Source: Paenibacillus lutimineralis (GTDB taxonomy: Bacteria; Bacillota; Bacilli; Paenibacillales; Paenibacillaceae). Taken from it: DNA of 64,000 bases. The notes under the pieces were generated by a model. The model was not told the origin of the DNA, ran no database searches, and worked only from the letters and a program-made list of their open reading frames with translations. The stretch is taken from positions 409,501 to 473,500 of the forward strand of contig NZ_CP034346.1 of the NCBI RefSeq assembly GCF_003991425.1. The letters are read 5' to 3'. Below are positions 33,714 to 43,816 of this stretch, piece after piece (the stretch's first letter is position 1; each line of letters begins with the position of its first letter). A program made the translations under genes and the position numbers.

Positions 33714-35351
33714 TTACTGCTGATTCCAGCGGTCATAGGCCGCCTGGTAAATCGCAAGATATTTATCCAGATGCATTTTATTGAGTGTACTCACATAATT
33801 ATCCCACTCATCAAGTGATTTGGCACCTGTAATGAATTTGACAACCTGTTCCTCGGTATATGCTTCGATATCTGTGGCATAGGTACTCAATTGGATATTC
33901 TCGTCCTCGGAGAAGTTCGGGATCATCAGCTTCTCATCGGCTACGAGATAAGGACGGACGACATCCTTATTAGCGATCATCTCAGGAAGTACAGCCGCGC
34001 TCTGATCGACCTTCTGTGTAACCCGCTGCGGTATCTGTCCGCCTTGGAAGATCGTGTAATCGGAGAGCGCTTCGTCTACAGTAAGGCCATCAGGGTTATT
34101 CGCGTATTCATCCTTCAATTTGTAGAATCCGTCGCTGTCGATCGTGTAGGTCACATCTTGGATCCCCAGGCGGGCCATGGCGGTCCCTTCTTCACTGAGG
34201 AAATAGTCCCCCCAGCGCAGTGTAGCTTCCGGATTCGGATTCTTGCTGGTAATGACAAAGGAACCGATATCCCGTACCTTCGGGCTGACACTTGTCCAAT
34301 AGACATCGCCGTCGATCGCTCTCATGACCGGATTCTGCACGTAATCTCCGCGGTTCTTGCCCATCCATAGATTGTTGTTACCTTTGGCCACGTAGCCGAT
34401 CCGTTCCTCATCCACCTTGGCTATAACCTGGTTCATATCCTGTGAGAACATCTCCTTATCGATCAAGCCTTCTGCCCAGAACTTGCTGAAGTAGGTCAGC
34501 ATCTCCTTGAACTTCTCATCTGTGGCAATATAACGGACCTTGCCATTATCATCTACATCCATATAGGGTGCGATAATTCCCGAATTGCCGCCGAAGCCCC
34601 AGTTCCCGTAGAACGATTTGAAGAATTCGTTCCCGTTATTGGCTTTCTCCTTGTATCCGGAGAGCGGGATTTCATCAGCCTTGTTATTTCCGTTGGGGTC
34701 TTGTTCCTTGAACGCCTTCATGACCTGATAGAATTCATCCATTGTTGTCGGCATTTCAAGTCCGAGCTTGTCCAGCCACTTCTTGTTAATCCATGACGAA
34801 CCAATGCGCCCGTCGGCTTCGCTGATATTGGGTAGGGAGTAGATATGGCCATCCGCCGAGGTGATCGATTTGCGAATCCCTTCATCCGCTGCCATCAGCG
34901 CGGATAAATTAGGCGCATAGCCGGCTTCGATCAGATCATCAAGCGGGATAATTTGACCCGCGGCCGCATACGAAGTGATGAGCTGTGGTGTCAGACCGGC
35001 CCGCATGACGAAGTCAGGCAGATCATTGGAAGCGAACAGAAGGTTTCGTCGCTCTTCAAAAGCGTTCTGTGGCACACTATCCCAGTCAATGATGACATTA
35101 GATTTTGATGCGTAGTCTTTTAATCCCGTATGTTGGTTCCAGTCTGTAACAAGCTCGTATTTGGCAACAAGCCCCTGGAGATGAATCGGCTTATCGGCGA
35201 TAGGAAGGCCAGTCTTTGTAATATTGGCCGCGGTCTCTTCATCTTTGGCCGCAACGTCCGCATTTCCTTTGCTGGTCGTCCCACAGGCAGTTAAGGTGAG
35301 AAGCGACGCGATTTGCACGAGCGTAATCAGCAAGATAAGTCTCTTTTTCAT
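33714..35351 (-). CDS. Extracellular solute-binding lipoprotein of the second CUT1 system
   Basis: 545 residues from ATG 35351 (MKKRLILLI), 12 nt after AAAAGGAG. TTG 35363 abuts the ribosome site and is unlikely. Lipoprotein signal peptide with lipobox LTAC and Cys23. The large (~550-residue) LipO/YtcQ-type binding fold is typical of Paenibacillus complex-carbohydrate systems. It is paralogous to the truncated protein at 1-1161 (shared KAFKEQD-NGN-ADEIP segment). Delivers ligand to the permeases at 36324-37271 and 35407-36309, with which it forms one minus-strand operon. Ligand unknown. Confidence 0.93.
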   Translation of the reverse strand: MKKRLILLITLVQIASLLTLTACGTTSKGNADVAAKDEETAANITKTGLPIADKPIHLQGLVAKYELVTDWNQHTGLKDYASKSNVIIDWDSVPQNAFEERRNLLFASNDLPDFVMRAGLTPQLITSYAAAGQIIPLDDLIEAGYAPNLSALMAADEGIRKSITSADGHIYSLPNISEADGRIGSSWINKKWLDKLGLEMPTTMDEFYQVMKAFKEQDPNGNNKADEIPLSGYKEKANNGNEFFKSFYGNWGFGGNSGIIAPYMDVDDNGKVRYIATDEKFKEMLTYFSKFWAEGLIDKEMFSQDMNQVIAKVDEERIGYVAKGNNNLWMGKNRGDYVQNPVMRAIDGDVYWTSVSPKVRDIGSFVITSKNPNPEATLRWGDYFLSEEGTAMARLGIQDVTYTIDSDGFYKLKDEYANNPDGLTVDEALSDYTIFQGGQIPQRVTQKVDQSAAVLPEMIANKDVVRPYLVADEKLMIPNFSEDENIQLSTYATDIEAYTEEQVVKFITGAKSLDEWDNYVSTLNKMHLDKYLAIYQAAYDRWNQQ

Positions 35352-35406
35352 TATCGTAAGCAACTCCTTTTATATGGTAACTTGTGAATTCGTTCTCTCG
35401 AAAGCG

Positions 35407-36309
35407 TCATCCCTTAAGGGCACCGATCATCATTCCTTTTACGAAATACTTCTGAAGGAACGGGTAGAGCATGAGGATCGGTACGCTCGATACGATAATT
35501 ACTGCATATTTAACGCCTTCCGCGACGAGGAATTTGCTCGTGTCCATCTCGATGGAATCCATCATGACATTATCCGATTGGTTCATCACGAGAATCTCGC
35601 GGAGGAATAGCTGTAGCGGATACAAAGTCCGGTCTTTGAGATATATCATCGCCTCGAAGTAAGAGTTCCAGTGATATACGGCATAGAATAGAACGAGTAC
35701 GGCCATAATCGGTGCGCTAAGCGGCAGCACGATGGAGAAGAAGGCGCGTATATTGCTGCAGCCGTCGATATAAGCCGATTCATAGATCTGCTCGTCTATG
35801 GTCGTCTCCAGAAAAGTCCTTGCAACAATCATGTTATAAACGTTGATTGCAGTCGGCAGGATCAAGGCCCACATTGAATTATACAAGCCGAGATCGCGGA
35901 CGAGTAGGTACATAGGGACGATCCCTCCGCTAAAGAACATCGTGATCGTAAAGAACACCATGCAGGACCTGCGCCAAGGGAAATTCCGGCGTGACAGTGG
36001 ATAAGCACCCATCATGGTGAGCGCGATATTGACGGCGGTGCCGATGACTGCATACAGAATCGTATTGCGATATCCGATCCAGATTTCGTGATTCATGAAC
36101 ACCCGCTGATAGGCTTCCAGATTGAACCCCTTCGGAATCAGTCCGACTTTTCCGGAAATGACCAGCTTGGGATCGCTGAGTGAAGCGCTGACTACATAAA
36201 TGAGCGGGTAGAGGATAGCCAGCACCAGGATCCCGATCAGAATATAAGTAATAGTTAGAAATACGCGATCTCCCTGAGACTCCCGAATGCGCTGTGAAGC
36301 TGCTTCCAT
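35407..36309 (-). CDS. CUT1 ABC transporter permease (LplC type)
   Basis: 300 residues, ATG 36309, six bases after AAGGAGGG. Six transmembrane helices are predicted. The EAA loop is EQIYESAYIDGCSNIRAFF near residue 180. The C-terminus KYFVKGMMIGALKG is characteristic of LplC/YtcP proteins. It pairs with the LplB-type permease encoded 14 bp upstream to form the channel. Followed by the binding-protein gene after 55 bp. Confidence 0.93.
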   Translation of the reverse strand: MEAASQRIRESQGDRVFLTITYILIGILVLAILYPLIYVVSASLSDPKLVISGKVGLIPKGFNLEAYQRVFMNHEIWIGYRNTILYAVIGTAVNIALTMMGAYPLSRRNFPWRRSCMVFFTITMFFSGGIVPMYLLVRDLGLYNSMWALILPTAINVYNMIVARTFLETTIDEQIYESAYIDGCSNIRAFFSIVLPLSAPIMAVLVLFYAVYHWNSYFEAMIYLKDRTLYPLQLFLREILVMNQSDNVMMDSIEMDTSKFLVAEGVKYAVIIVSSVPILMLYPFLQKYFVKGMMIGALKG

Positions 36310-36323
36310 GGTTTTCCCTCCTT

Positions 36324-37271
36324 CTAGAACAGACTACTGCTGCTGTAGCGTTTGGCGATCTTGTTGGCGGCCAACAGCAGTACGATGTTAATGACGTTAT
36401 TGAAGAGTCCCACGGCAGTAGAGAATCCGTAATCCATATTGATCAGACCTGTCTTGTAAGCATAAGTAGATATGACTTCGGACGCCTCAATATTGAGGCT
36501 GTTCTGCATGAGAAGAATGCGCTCGTAGCTGAGAGTCATCATTTTCCCCATCTGTAGAATGAATTGAATAACAATGGTCGGCATAATACAAGGGAGATTC
36601 ACATGAATAATTCTCTTGAACCGACTGGCCCCGTCAATCTGCGCTGATTCATGCAGTTGGGGGTCCACTCCCGATAATGCGGCAATAAAGATAATCGAGT
36701 TCCACCCGCTATTACGCCATATATCAGAGCCGACATAGACTCCGGAAAAATAATCGGGAGAGGTAAGAAAGGGAATTGGAGCGATTCCAAACATCTCCAG
36801 AACATTGTTGATATAGCCGTTCTCTCCGGTGAGGAATAAATTGATTATCCCGACGAAGACAACCGTGGAAATAAAATATGGAGCGTAAGTGATCGTCTGA
36901 AATGTCTTCTTCAATCTTTCCCGTCGAATCTCATTGAACATAAGCGCAAGGATGATTGGTATTGGGAAGCTGATGAAGGTTTTAAGCAAATTGATAACTA
37001 ACGTATTCTTTAAAATACGGGCAAATTGGAAAGATCCAAACAGCCGCTCGAAATTATCCGTTCCGATCCAGGGACTCGATGTGATCCCAAGAGCCGGGTT
37101 GAAGCGTTTGAATGCCAGCTGTACGCCGTACATCGGGCCATAACAGAAAATAAGAAAGTAAAGGATGACCGGGATAATGAAGATCAGGTAATCCCAGTTG
37201 TTCCGTATGCCTAGTTTCTTTCTGGCGGATTTATGGACCGAAGCAGGCGCCGATTTAGCCTTTACAGGCAT
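36324..37271 (-). CDS. CUT1 ABC transporter permease (LplB type)
   Basis: 315 residues, ATG 37271 with AAGGAGGCTT upstream. An N-terminal basic segment (KSARKKLGIRNNWDYL) precedes six transmembrane helices. EAA loop GVDPQLHESAQIDGASRFKR near residue 210. LplB/YteP-like permeases of this type are the first gene of complex-carbohydrate transporters in Paenibacillus and Bacillus. First gene of the minus-strand operon, divergent from the membrane-bound AraC regulator starting at 37567, which is its probable activator. Confidence 0.93.
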   Translation of the reverse strand: MPVKAKSAPASVHKSARKKLGIRNNWDYLIFIIPVILYFLIFCYGPMYGVQLAFKRFNPALGITSSPWIGTDNFERLFGSFQFARILKNTLVINLLKTFISFPIPIILALMFNEIRRERLKKTFQTITYAPYFISTVVFVGIINLFLTGENGYINNVLEMFGIAPIPFLTSPDYFSGVYVGSDIWRNSGWNSIIFIAALSGVDPQLHESAQIDGASRFKRIIHVNLPCIMPTIVIQFILQMGKMMTLSYERILLMQNSLNIEASEVISTYAYKTGLINMDYGFSTAVGLFNNVINIVLLLAANKIAKRYSSSSLF

Positions 37272-37496
37272 AAGTTAAGCCTCCTTCTCCTTAGCAGATC
37301 ATAGGTTGTATATTTTGTGGATCAGAACCGAGTCCGGCCGGAATCGCGTTTCTATGGCCTTGATATTAAAGAATCCGCCTGGATGGGGCAATCACCGGAA
37401 TTTGGCTTTTGACGGCAAGGATTGATATTCAGCGTGAAATCGAACCCGGCAATTTTCGCAGTGAATCGTCTTTTTTTGCTATTTAGCTCAGATGAA

Positions 37497-37525
37497 TTGA
37501 TAACCCAGGTCAAAATTCGTATACT
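37497..37525 (+). promoter_or_regulatory. Promoter of the divergent AraC regulator
   Basis: TTGATA (37497-37502), 17-bp spacer, TATACT (37520-37525); the coding start is 42 bp downstream. The remaining ~225 bp toward the permease gene hold the minus-strand promoter, which I could not place with confidence. Confidence 0.65.
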
Positions 37526-37566
37526 CGATATAATCTTTTTTGCATATTTCATCATGGGAAGTGAGT

Positions 37567-39873
37567 ATGGTGCGGAAAGCCCTGCAATCGAAGCTGTATC
37601 GAAATTTTCTTGGCAGGTATTTGCTGATTCTGGCAGTGTCAGGTCTATTGCTGTTAATTACTAATATTATTTCTCTCTCTAATACCTATCATCGTCTGAC
37701 GGAGAATACTCATCGATTCATGGCGCACATGACCGAGCTGTTGGATACCCGGATCCTTGATCTGCAGAAGCTGACCTTATCCGTCTCACATGACACCAGG
37801 CTGCTTCCTTATCAATTACACGAGCAGATCAATTACCCGTATTTGATTGCTGATGAGCTGGACAAGTTGAAAGCGCCTTCTTCGGAGCTTGATTCGATCG
37901 GTCTATTTTATAGGAACACGCCGTATAGCTCATTGGAGGATGTCATCTTTACAGATACGGGGATGTATACGGCGGAGAGCTATGTCCAGCTCATCTGCCG
38001 GAGCAAGATCGCACCGGAGAGCCTGCGTTCGCTGATGGAGGAGTTAAAGACGCCGATGCTGCTGTCCTCATTAACAAACGAGCATAACCAAGGGGGCAGG
38101 GATCACGTATTGTTGCTTCTAGTACCGTTGGACAGTACGCCTTATTCAAATGGAATCATGATCTATAAATTGAATTATGCGGCTATGATAGACAGCTTCC
38201 AGAGGACAATCGACCCGGCAAGCAGTCTGATTATTTTTGATCGCTACGGTACGCCGTTCATCTACCTGGACGGAAGTCCTGATTTGGATTGGAGAGAGCT
38301 GGCGCTTGCTGTCCAGAATTCGGAGCAGAGGTTCCGTGGATATCTTCTCTTGCAGGAAACCTCTGAGAAGCAGCAGTTCCATGTGGTGAACGCTACCCAG
38401 CGCAATGCTTATTTCCATGAATATTATGTTGCGCTTACGGTCTCGCTCGGAATTGTACTGCTGTCACTGGGACTTGGACTGGTGCTTAGCTTCCGCTCGG
38501 CCCGCAAGAGCTATGAGCCGATCCAGGAGCTGTCCAGCCGTCTTCCTTCGCTAACGGAGAGATCCACCGCTCATGATGAAGATGAACTTGCCCAGCTCAC
38601 GCGTTATATCGAGCAAATGAGGGACGAGAGCATCAATATGTCTCATATGATGCATAATCAGGAGATATTGACTCGGAATCAGCTGCTGCTCGCCGTGTTA
38701 ATGGGCAAATTAAATGTAGATAACACGACGCAGGCTAACCGCAGCGTGCTCCATAAGCTGCTTGGCAGCCGAGAATGGGGCAATGTGCTGGTGATTATGT
38801 TCGATGACTACAATTCGAAGGTGGGTAAAGAGCCGCTGAGCGAGCAATGGCTGTTAAAATACGCGGTATGCAATGTGTTTGAGAATTTGTCTGGAGAGCA
38901 TGGTATTAATTATGCGCTGGATCTGGCGATCGATAACGGCATTGTAGGCATCGTATCATGGAATAAGGAGTTCGTAGATCAATGGGAGGAGCGAAGTCGG
39001 GCATTCGCAGCCCAGGTTCTGAAATTTATGGACAGGCACTTTAAACTTTCCCTGTCCTGTACGATCGGCGAACCTCAATCGGCGGCGGAATTGTACCAAT
39101 CCTATAATTCAGCCACATCGTTGGCTGAGTACCGTATTTTTGCAGGCAAGCAATCGATCATCACCCAGTCGGAGGTCTTGCAGCAGCAGAAAATAGAGGG
39201 GCATATGGTCGGCGATAAACGCCAGATTACCGATATGGCGGAGGAATTACATGCTGCGGTATGCTCGAAGGATCCGGAGAGATTACAGCGATTGATTCAG
39301 GAACTGAAGGAGAGGTTCACTTGGCTGGAGGATGCTTCGACCTTTCGCCTAACTTTTCTGCAGATGATATTTACTTTGAATCAAATCGTGAACAATATCT
39401 CACTTTCCCACCGCGAAGCGATTAAGTATAAACTGGAGACGCTGGCTGATCAACATTCCGAGACAGTCGGGGAAGCCTGCGCCAATCTGCTTGATGTATC
39501 CCGCAGCATCCAGGACAGCCTTGGAGAGGATTCGAATGAGGACCGCCTGTATTCGTCAATGCTGAGCTATGTGGCCCAGAATTATGCGGATTACAATCTG
39601 AGTCTTTCGACGGTGGCTGAGCAGCTATCTTTGACGCCTTCTTACGTAACACGCTATTTCAAGAACAAGAACGGGCTTCCTCTTATGCAATATGTATCTA
39701 GAATTCGTATTGAGAAGGCTAAGGAACTGCTCGAGACGACCAACTTCTCCATCAAAGAAATTGTAGAGCAGGTTGGATTCGTGGATGAGAACAATTTCTC
39801 GCGGGCCTTCCGTAAACGTGAGGGGGTTTCTCCCACCAAATACCGCTCCGTCAGGCAGAATCTTTCGAGCTGA
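37567..39873 (+). CDS. Membrane-bound AraC-family regulator of the second sugar system
   Basis: 768 residues from ATG 37567 after GGGAAGTGAG; the frame is open a little further upstream without a ribosome site. TM1 at about 16-38 and TM2 at about 293-315 bracket an extracellular sensor region. A HAMP-like linker (SARKSYEPIQELS) and a long cytoplasmic region follow. The C-terminal AraC domain has LSTVAEQLSLTPSYVTRYF and IKEIVEQVGFVDENNFSRAF, ending PTKYRSVRQ. Same architecture as the protein at 4233-6545. It is divergent from the LplB-LplC-binding protein operon, the standard arrangement for a dedicated activator. Signal presumed to be the transported sugar. Confidence 0.9.
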   Translation: MVRKALQSKLYRNFLGRYLLILAVSGLLLLITNIISLSNTYHRLTENTHRFMAHMTELLDTRILDLQKLTLSVSHDTRLLPYQLHEQINYPYLIADELDKLKAPSSELDSIGLFYRNTPYSSLEDVIFTDTGMYTAESYVQLICRSKIAPESLRSLMEELKTPMLLSSLTNEHNQGGRDHVLLLLVPLDSTPYSNGIMIYKLNYAAMIDSFQRTIDPASSLIIFDRYGTPFIYLDGSPDLDWRELALAVQNSEQRFRGYLLLQETSEKQQFHVVNATQRNAYFHEYYVALTVSLGIVLLSLGLGLVLSFRSARKSYEPIQELSSRLPSLTERSTAHDEDELAQLTRYIEQMRDESINMSHMMHNQEILTRNQLLLAVLMGKLNVDNTTQANRSVLHKLLGSREWGNVLVIMFDDYNSKVGKEPLSEQWLLKYAVCNVFENLSGEHGINYALDLAIDNGIVGIVSWNKEFVDQWEERSRAFAAQVLKFMDRHFKLSLSCTIGEPQSAAELYQSYNSATSLAEYRIFAGKQSIITQSEVLQQQKIEGHMVGDKRQITDMAEELHAAVCSKDPERLQRLIQELKERFTWLEDASTFRLTFLQMIFTLNQIVNNISLSHREAIKYKLETLADQHSETVGEACANLLDVSRSIQDSLGEDSNEDRLYSSMLSYVAQNYADYNLSLSTVAEQLSLTPSYVTRYFKNKNGLPLMQYVSRIRIEKAKELLETTNFSIKEIVEQVGFVDENNFSRAFRKREGVSPTKYRSVRQNLSS

Positions 39874-39896
39874 TGCTTCATCTCACTATTAGACAG

Positions 39897-39932
39897 AGAG
39901 GCCCGCTAATGGCGATTCATTAGCAGGCCTCT
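39897..39932. terminator. Bidirectional terminator-like hairpin
   Basis: AGAGGCC and GCTAATG pair with CATTAGC and GGCCTCT around loop GCGATT, between the converging AraC and TetR genes. The plus-strand T-run is poor. Confidence 0.7.
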
Positions 39933-39997
39933 TCTCAAATTATACAGTTCTTCATTGTGGAACATTGAATAGCGATTCATACGGCTCATGGCTGAGC

Positions 39998-40648
39998 TTA
40001 ACCCTTAAGATAACTAAGCAGGATATCCTTCAAAATCAGCAGTTGTTCCTTCGGATCCAGGTCAGGCTCGACGGTGAGAATGTTTTTCTGAAGGGACAGC
40101 TTTCTTGCGAAATTCCCGAATGTGTTGATGACCGTTGTCAGTACTTTATCTACCGGAATATCGTTCCTTATGGAGCCGTCCTCCATCCCTTGCTGGATAA
40201 TGGTCGAGAAGACGTCGGAAATTTGCCGATATATCTTATTGAAGATATCGATATCCTCGATGGGTTCTTTGTAGTAGGCGGCATAGCTCTCAAAATTTTC
40301 AAGCAGCTTCACATTGGAACTATCGTCGCTATTGAGTAGAGTTATGAAATCATCAAAGAGAAGGCTAATCTTCTCATAACAGGACACCTTCATTTCGGCG
40401 ATTGTATGAAAGGTATGCAGTACCGTCTCCAGATTTCTTGTCGCCACGGCGACAACAAGCTTCTCCTTCTTCGGGAAGAAGCGGAATACGGTAGCTACGC
40501 CAACACAAGCTCGATCCGCGATATTCTGCATCGTCGTCTGATCAATTCCTCTTTCTTTGAACACTTCTTCGGCCGCTTCGATGACGAGCTGAATTCTACT
40601 CTGTTTCCCGCGCTGTAATTCGTTTCTGTGCCTCGTTTTCGGATCCAT
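39998..40648 (-). CDS. TetR-family transcriptional regulator
   Basis: 216 residues, ATG 40648 with GGAGGCTTC upstream. N-terminal TetR helix-turn-helix: IEAAEEVFKERGIDQTTMQ, then IADRACVGVATVFRFFPKKEKLV. The C-terminal ~150 residues form the helical ligand-binding region. TetR proteins usually repress a neighbouring exporter or enzyme gene. The divergent neighbour is the copper operon, but that promoter has a CsoR-like spacer, so a TetR role in copper control is uncertain. Ligand and target unknown. Confidence 0.9.
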   Translation of the reverse strand: MDPKTRHRNELQRGKQSRIQLVIEAAEEVFKERGIDQTTMQNIADRACVGVATVFRFFPKKEKLVVAVATRNLETVLHTFHTIAEMKVSCYEKISLLFDDFITLLNSDDSSNVKLLENFESYAAYYKEPIEDIDIFNKIYRQISDVFSTIIQQGMEDGSIRNDIPVDKVLTTVINTFGNFARKLSLQKNILTVEPDLDPKEQLLILKDILLSYLKG

Positions 40649-40774
40649 ACGGAAGCCTCCAAAATCGTCGTTATCGTATTATTATAACGTTCCTCCATTT
40701 ACTGGACAATGATGGATGTCTGCTACGAATTTAACATAGGGAAATTTTTATTTGGGATTTGCTGAGAATAAGCA

Positions 40775-40804
40775 TTGACTAAATATAGGGTAGGGGGGTA
40801 TACT
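40775..40804 (+). promoter_or_regulatory. Copper-operon promoter with G-rich candidate operator
   Basis: TTGACT (40775-40780), 18-bp spacer, TATACT (40799-40804). The spacer contains ATAGGGTAGGGGGGTAT (about 40785-40801), whose right half matches the GGGGGTAT half of CsoR operators of Bacillus copZA, while the left half has G where those have C. Copper-responsive repression at this site is likely but the repressor gene is not in the window. Confidence 0.6.
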
Positions 40805-40919
40805 ATGTTTGTAATCAGGCCGCTCAATGATATGTACTATATGGTTATGGAATTGAGGAAAGATAATAATAACGCCATAAGTTATTGGCAAACTTTAAAC
40901 AACTCAGGAGGGAATCGAA

Positions 40920-41120
40920 ATGGAAAATGTATTGCTTAACGTGAAGGGAATGTCTTGCAACCATTGCGTCAACTCGGTGGAGGGTGCTTTGAAAGAGATC
41001 GGGGCAAAAGGAACGGTTGATCTGGAGAAGGGAACGGTTGCTGTAGAGTTCGACGAGAGCAAGCTCTCCCTGGACCATATTAAGGAAGCCATCGAGGATC
41101 AAGGCTACGACGTTGAGTAA
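40920..41120 (+). CDS. copZ: Copper chaperone, CopZ-like heavy-metal-associated protein
   Basis: 66 residues, ATG 40920 with AGGAGGGAA. A single heavy-metal-associated ferredoxin-like domain with the metal site GMSCNHC (Cys13 and Cys16) and the family end EDQGYDVE. CopZ carries Cu(I) in the cytosol to the CopA exporter. First gene of the copper operon, preceded by the promoter at 40775-40804. Repeat element copy D separates it from copA. Confidence 0.9.
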   Translation: MENVLLNVKGMSCNHCVNSVEGALKEIGAKGTVDLEKGTVAVEFDESKLSLDHIKEAIEDQGYDVE

Positions 41121-41128
41121 TAAAGGTA

Positions 41129-41296
41129 GTTCAAAAAGTCCCCTTTTGATCACGAAGTAACACTGAGAGCATATTCGACATCGAATCTTGAATTCAGCCG
41201 GGCCTTCCGGTGCTCACGTACCCAAAACGTACGCTCCGCTCCTCGGGCCCTAGCTTCATCCAACCTTCTCGGTGCTGAAAACCGGACTTTTTGAAC
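41129..41296 (-). repeat. Terminal-inverted-repeat element, copy D (inverted)
   Basis: 168 bp, opposite orientation to copies A-C, almost identical to copy B. It fills most of the 217-bp gap between copZ and copA. Read on either strand it starts with GTTCAAAAAG and ends with CTTTTTGAAC, so a long-range hairpin could form in the copZ-copA transcript. Confidence 0.88.
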
Positions 41297-41337
41297 ATGC
41301 ATTAGAGTATTATCCTAATTTTAAGCGGGTGATATAA

Positions 41338-43758
41338 ATGGAAGGAACGAAACAGACATCCTTGCAGATAACGGGGATGACTTGTGCGGCCTGTGCGAAT
41401 CGGATTGAGAAAGGTTTAAATAAGCTCGAAGGCGTATCGGAAGCGAATGTGAACTTCGCGATTGAGCGGGCGACAGTTACCTATGATCCAAGTGTCGTCG
41501 ATGTAGCAAGGATGGAGCAGAGCATCCAGAAGCTCGGTTATGACACCATCAAGGAGAAGGTAGAGCTAGAATTAAGCGGCATGACTTGCGCAGCCTGTGC
41601 CACGAGAATTGAGAAGACACTGAATAAGATACCCGGTGTGAGTCAAGCGACCGTGAACTTTGCGATGGAGACCGCTCATGTGGAGTATAATCCGGCTGAA
41701 GTCAGCGTCCCCGATATGCAGCAAAGGGTAGAGAAGATAGGCTATAAAGCCTCCCTCAAGCAGGAGCAAGCGGATCCATCCGAGCATCGTAAGCAAGAGA
41801 TAACCCGTCAGAAGCGCAAGTTGGTCGTGTCGGCGATCCTCTCCTTGCCGTTATTGTGGTCGATGGTGGGTCATTTCTCCTTTACATCATGGATCTGGGT
41901 CCCGGACCTTTTCATGAATCCATGGTTCCAACTGATTCTGGCTACGCCAGTTCAGTTCTATATAGGTAGACAGTTCTACATCGGAGCGTACAAAGCGCTT
42001 CGCAACGGCAGTGCCAACATGGATGTGCTCATCTCACTTGGTACCTCAGCAGCTTATTTCTACAGCTTATATCTAACGATTGCGTGGGCTGCGAACGGTG
42101 CCGATGTTCATCATGGACCATCGATGTATTATGAGACCAGCGCCGTGCTAATTACGCTGGTAGTCATGGGTAAGCTGTTCGAAGCCCTGGCAAAGGGACG
42201 TTCGTCGGAAGCGATCAAGTCGTTGATGGGCTTGCAGGCGAAGACAGCTCTAGTCGTCCGTGACGGTCAGGAGTTAAGCATTCTGATCGAAGAAGTGATT
42301 ACGGGGGATGTCGTACTCGTTCGCCCAGGCGATAAAGTTCCGGTTGACGGCGTAGTGCTGGAAGGCATGTCGTCGGTGGATGAGTCGATGCTGACAGGTG
42401 AGAGCATTCCCGTAGAGAAGAAGGCGGGCGATACCGTTATCGGCGCAACCATGAACAAGAATGGCATGCTCAGAATTAGTGCGACCAAGGTTGGCAAAGA
42501 GACGGCACTCGCGCAGATTATAAAAGTCGTGGAAGAGGCCCAAGGCTCGAAGGCGCCGATTCAGCGTGTAGCTGATGTGATTTCCGGCATTTTCGTTCCG
42601 ATTGTGGTTGGGATCGCGCTGGTTACTTTCCTTATCTGGTACTTCCTTGTCTCGCCGGGGGACTTTGCCGGTTCCTTGGAAAAAGCGATCGCCGTGCTCG
42701 TCATTGCCTGTCCTTGTGCGCTCGGTCTCGCTACTCCGACTTCGATTATGGCTGGATCTGGCCGTGCGGCAGAATTCGGCATCCTGTTCAAAGGCGGCGA
42801 GCATCTGGAGCAGACGCATAGGATCGACGCCATTATCCTGGATAAGACAGGAACAGTTACCAAAGGCAAACCTGAGCTTACCGATGTGCTGACAGAACGG
42901 AATGAGGCTGAGTTCCTAAAATTAGTTGGTGCAGCGGAGAAAAATTCGGAGCATCCGCTCGCTGAAGCGATCGTTGAGGGAGTCAAGGCGAAGAATATAG
43001 AGCAGCCGGGTACGGATTCCTTCGAGGCTATTCCTGGATTCGGTATCAAGGCTGTGGTCGAAGGCAGCGATATGCTGATTGGTACGCGCCGTTTGATGGA
43101 TAAATTTAATGTAGACGCGACAGATGCTTATGCCTCGATGTCGAAGCTGGAGGAATCCGGCAAGACGGCGATGCTGGTCGCGATTAATAACGAATATGCG
43201 GGTATGGTGGCTGTAGCTGACACGATTAAGGAGAGCTCGGCGGCAGCGGTAAGCCGCTTGAAGGAAATGGGTCTCCAGGTCATCATGATCACCGGCGACA
43301 ATGAACGTACGGCTAGAGCGATTGCCGACCAAGTCGGTATCGATCACGTTCGCGCCGAGGTATTGCCGGAAGGCAAAGCCGAGGAAGTGAAGAAGCTTCA
43401 AGCAGAAGGCAAGAAGGTGGCTATGGTCGGCGACGGCATTAATGATGCTCCGGCGTTGGCAACCGCAGATATCGGCATGGCGATCGGTACAGGTACAGAC
43501 GTAGCTATGGAAGCAGCGGATGTAACCTTGATGCGCGGTGACCTGTCCAGTATTCCGGATGCGATCTTTATGAGCCGGAAGACGATGCGCAACATTAAGC
43601 AGAACCTGTTCTGGGCACTCGGTTATAACACCCTGGGGATTCCGATCGCAGCATTAGGATTCCTGGCGCCTTGGGTAGCTGGAGCTGCCATGGCATTAAG
43701 CTCGGTATCCGTTGTTCTGAACGCACTTCGTCTACAACGTGTGAAGGTACGAGGATAA
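41338..43758 (+). CDS. copA: Copper-exporting P1B-type ATPase CopA
   Basis: 806 residues, ATG 41338 after AAGCGGGTGA. Two N-terminal heavy-metal domains with GMTCAAC (Cys16/Cys19 and Cys84/Cys87). Eight transmembrane helices with the CPC metal-binding motif (Cys458, Cys460) in [11 protein letters not shown]. Phosphorylation site DKTGT with Asp502, ATP-binding HP motif (SEHPLAEAI), hinge [10 protein letters not shown], and the Cu(I)-specific YN (GYNTLGIP) and [12 protein letters not shown] near the C-terminus. It pumps Cu(I) out of the cytoplasm. Flanked by two copper chaperone genes in one operon. Confidence 0.96.
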   Translation: MEGTKQTSLQITGMTCAACANRIEKGLNKLEGVSEANVNFAIERATVTYDPSVVDVARMEQSIQKLGYDTIKEKVELELSGMTCAACATRIEKTLNKIPGVSQATVNFAMETAHVEYNPAEVSVPDMQQRVEKIGYKASLKQEQADPSEHRKQEITRQKRKLVVSAILSLPLLWSMVGHFSFTSWIWVPDLFMNPWFQLILATPVQFYIGRQFYIGAYKALRNGSANMDVLISLGTSAAYFYSLYLTIAWAANGADVHHGPSMYYETSAVLITLVVMGKLFEALAKGRSSEAIKSLMGLQAKTALVVRDGQELSILIEEVITGDVVLVRPGDKVPVDGVVLEGMSSVDESMLTGESIPVEKKAGDTVIGATMNKNGMLRISATKVGKETALAQIIKVVEEAQGSKAPIQRVADVISGIFVPIVVGIALVTFLIWYFLVSPGDFAGSLEKAIAVLVIACPCALGLATPTSIMAGSGRAAEFGILFKGGEHLEQTHRIDAIILDKTGTVTKGKPELTDVLTERNEAEFLKLVGAAEKNSEHPLAEAIVEGVKAKNIEQPGTDSFEAIPGFGIKAVVEGSDMLIGTRRLMDKFNVDATDAYASMSKLEESGKTAMLVAINNEYAGMVAVADTIKESSAAAVSRLKEMGLQVIMITGDNERTARAIADQVGIDHVRAEVLPEGKAEEVKKLQAEGKKVAMVGDGINDAPALATADIGMAIGTGTDVAMEAADVTLMRGDLSSIPDAIFMSRKTMRNIKQNLFWALGYNTLGIPIAALGFLAPWVAGAAMALSSVSVVLNALRLQRVKVRG

Positions 43759-43816
43759 CTGATAAATAGAGAGCAGCAATAAGAGCTTGGAACTCAGTTA
43801 GGGAGGAGGTGAGAAT

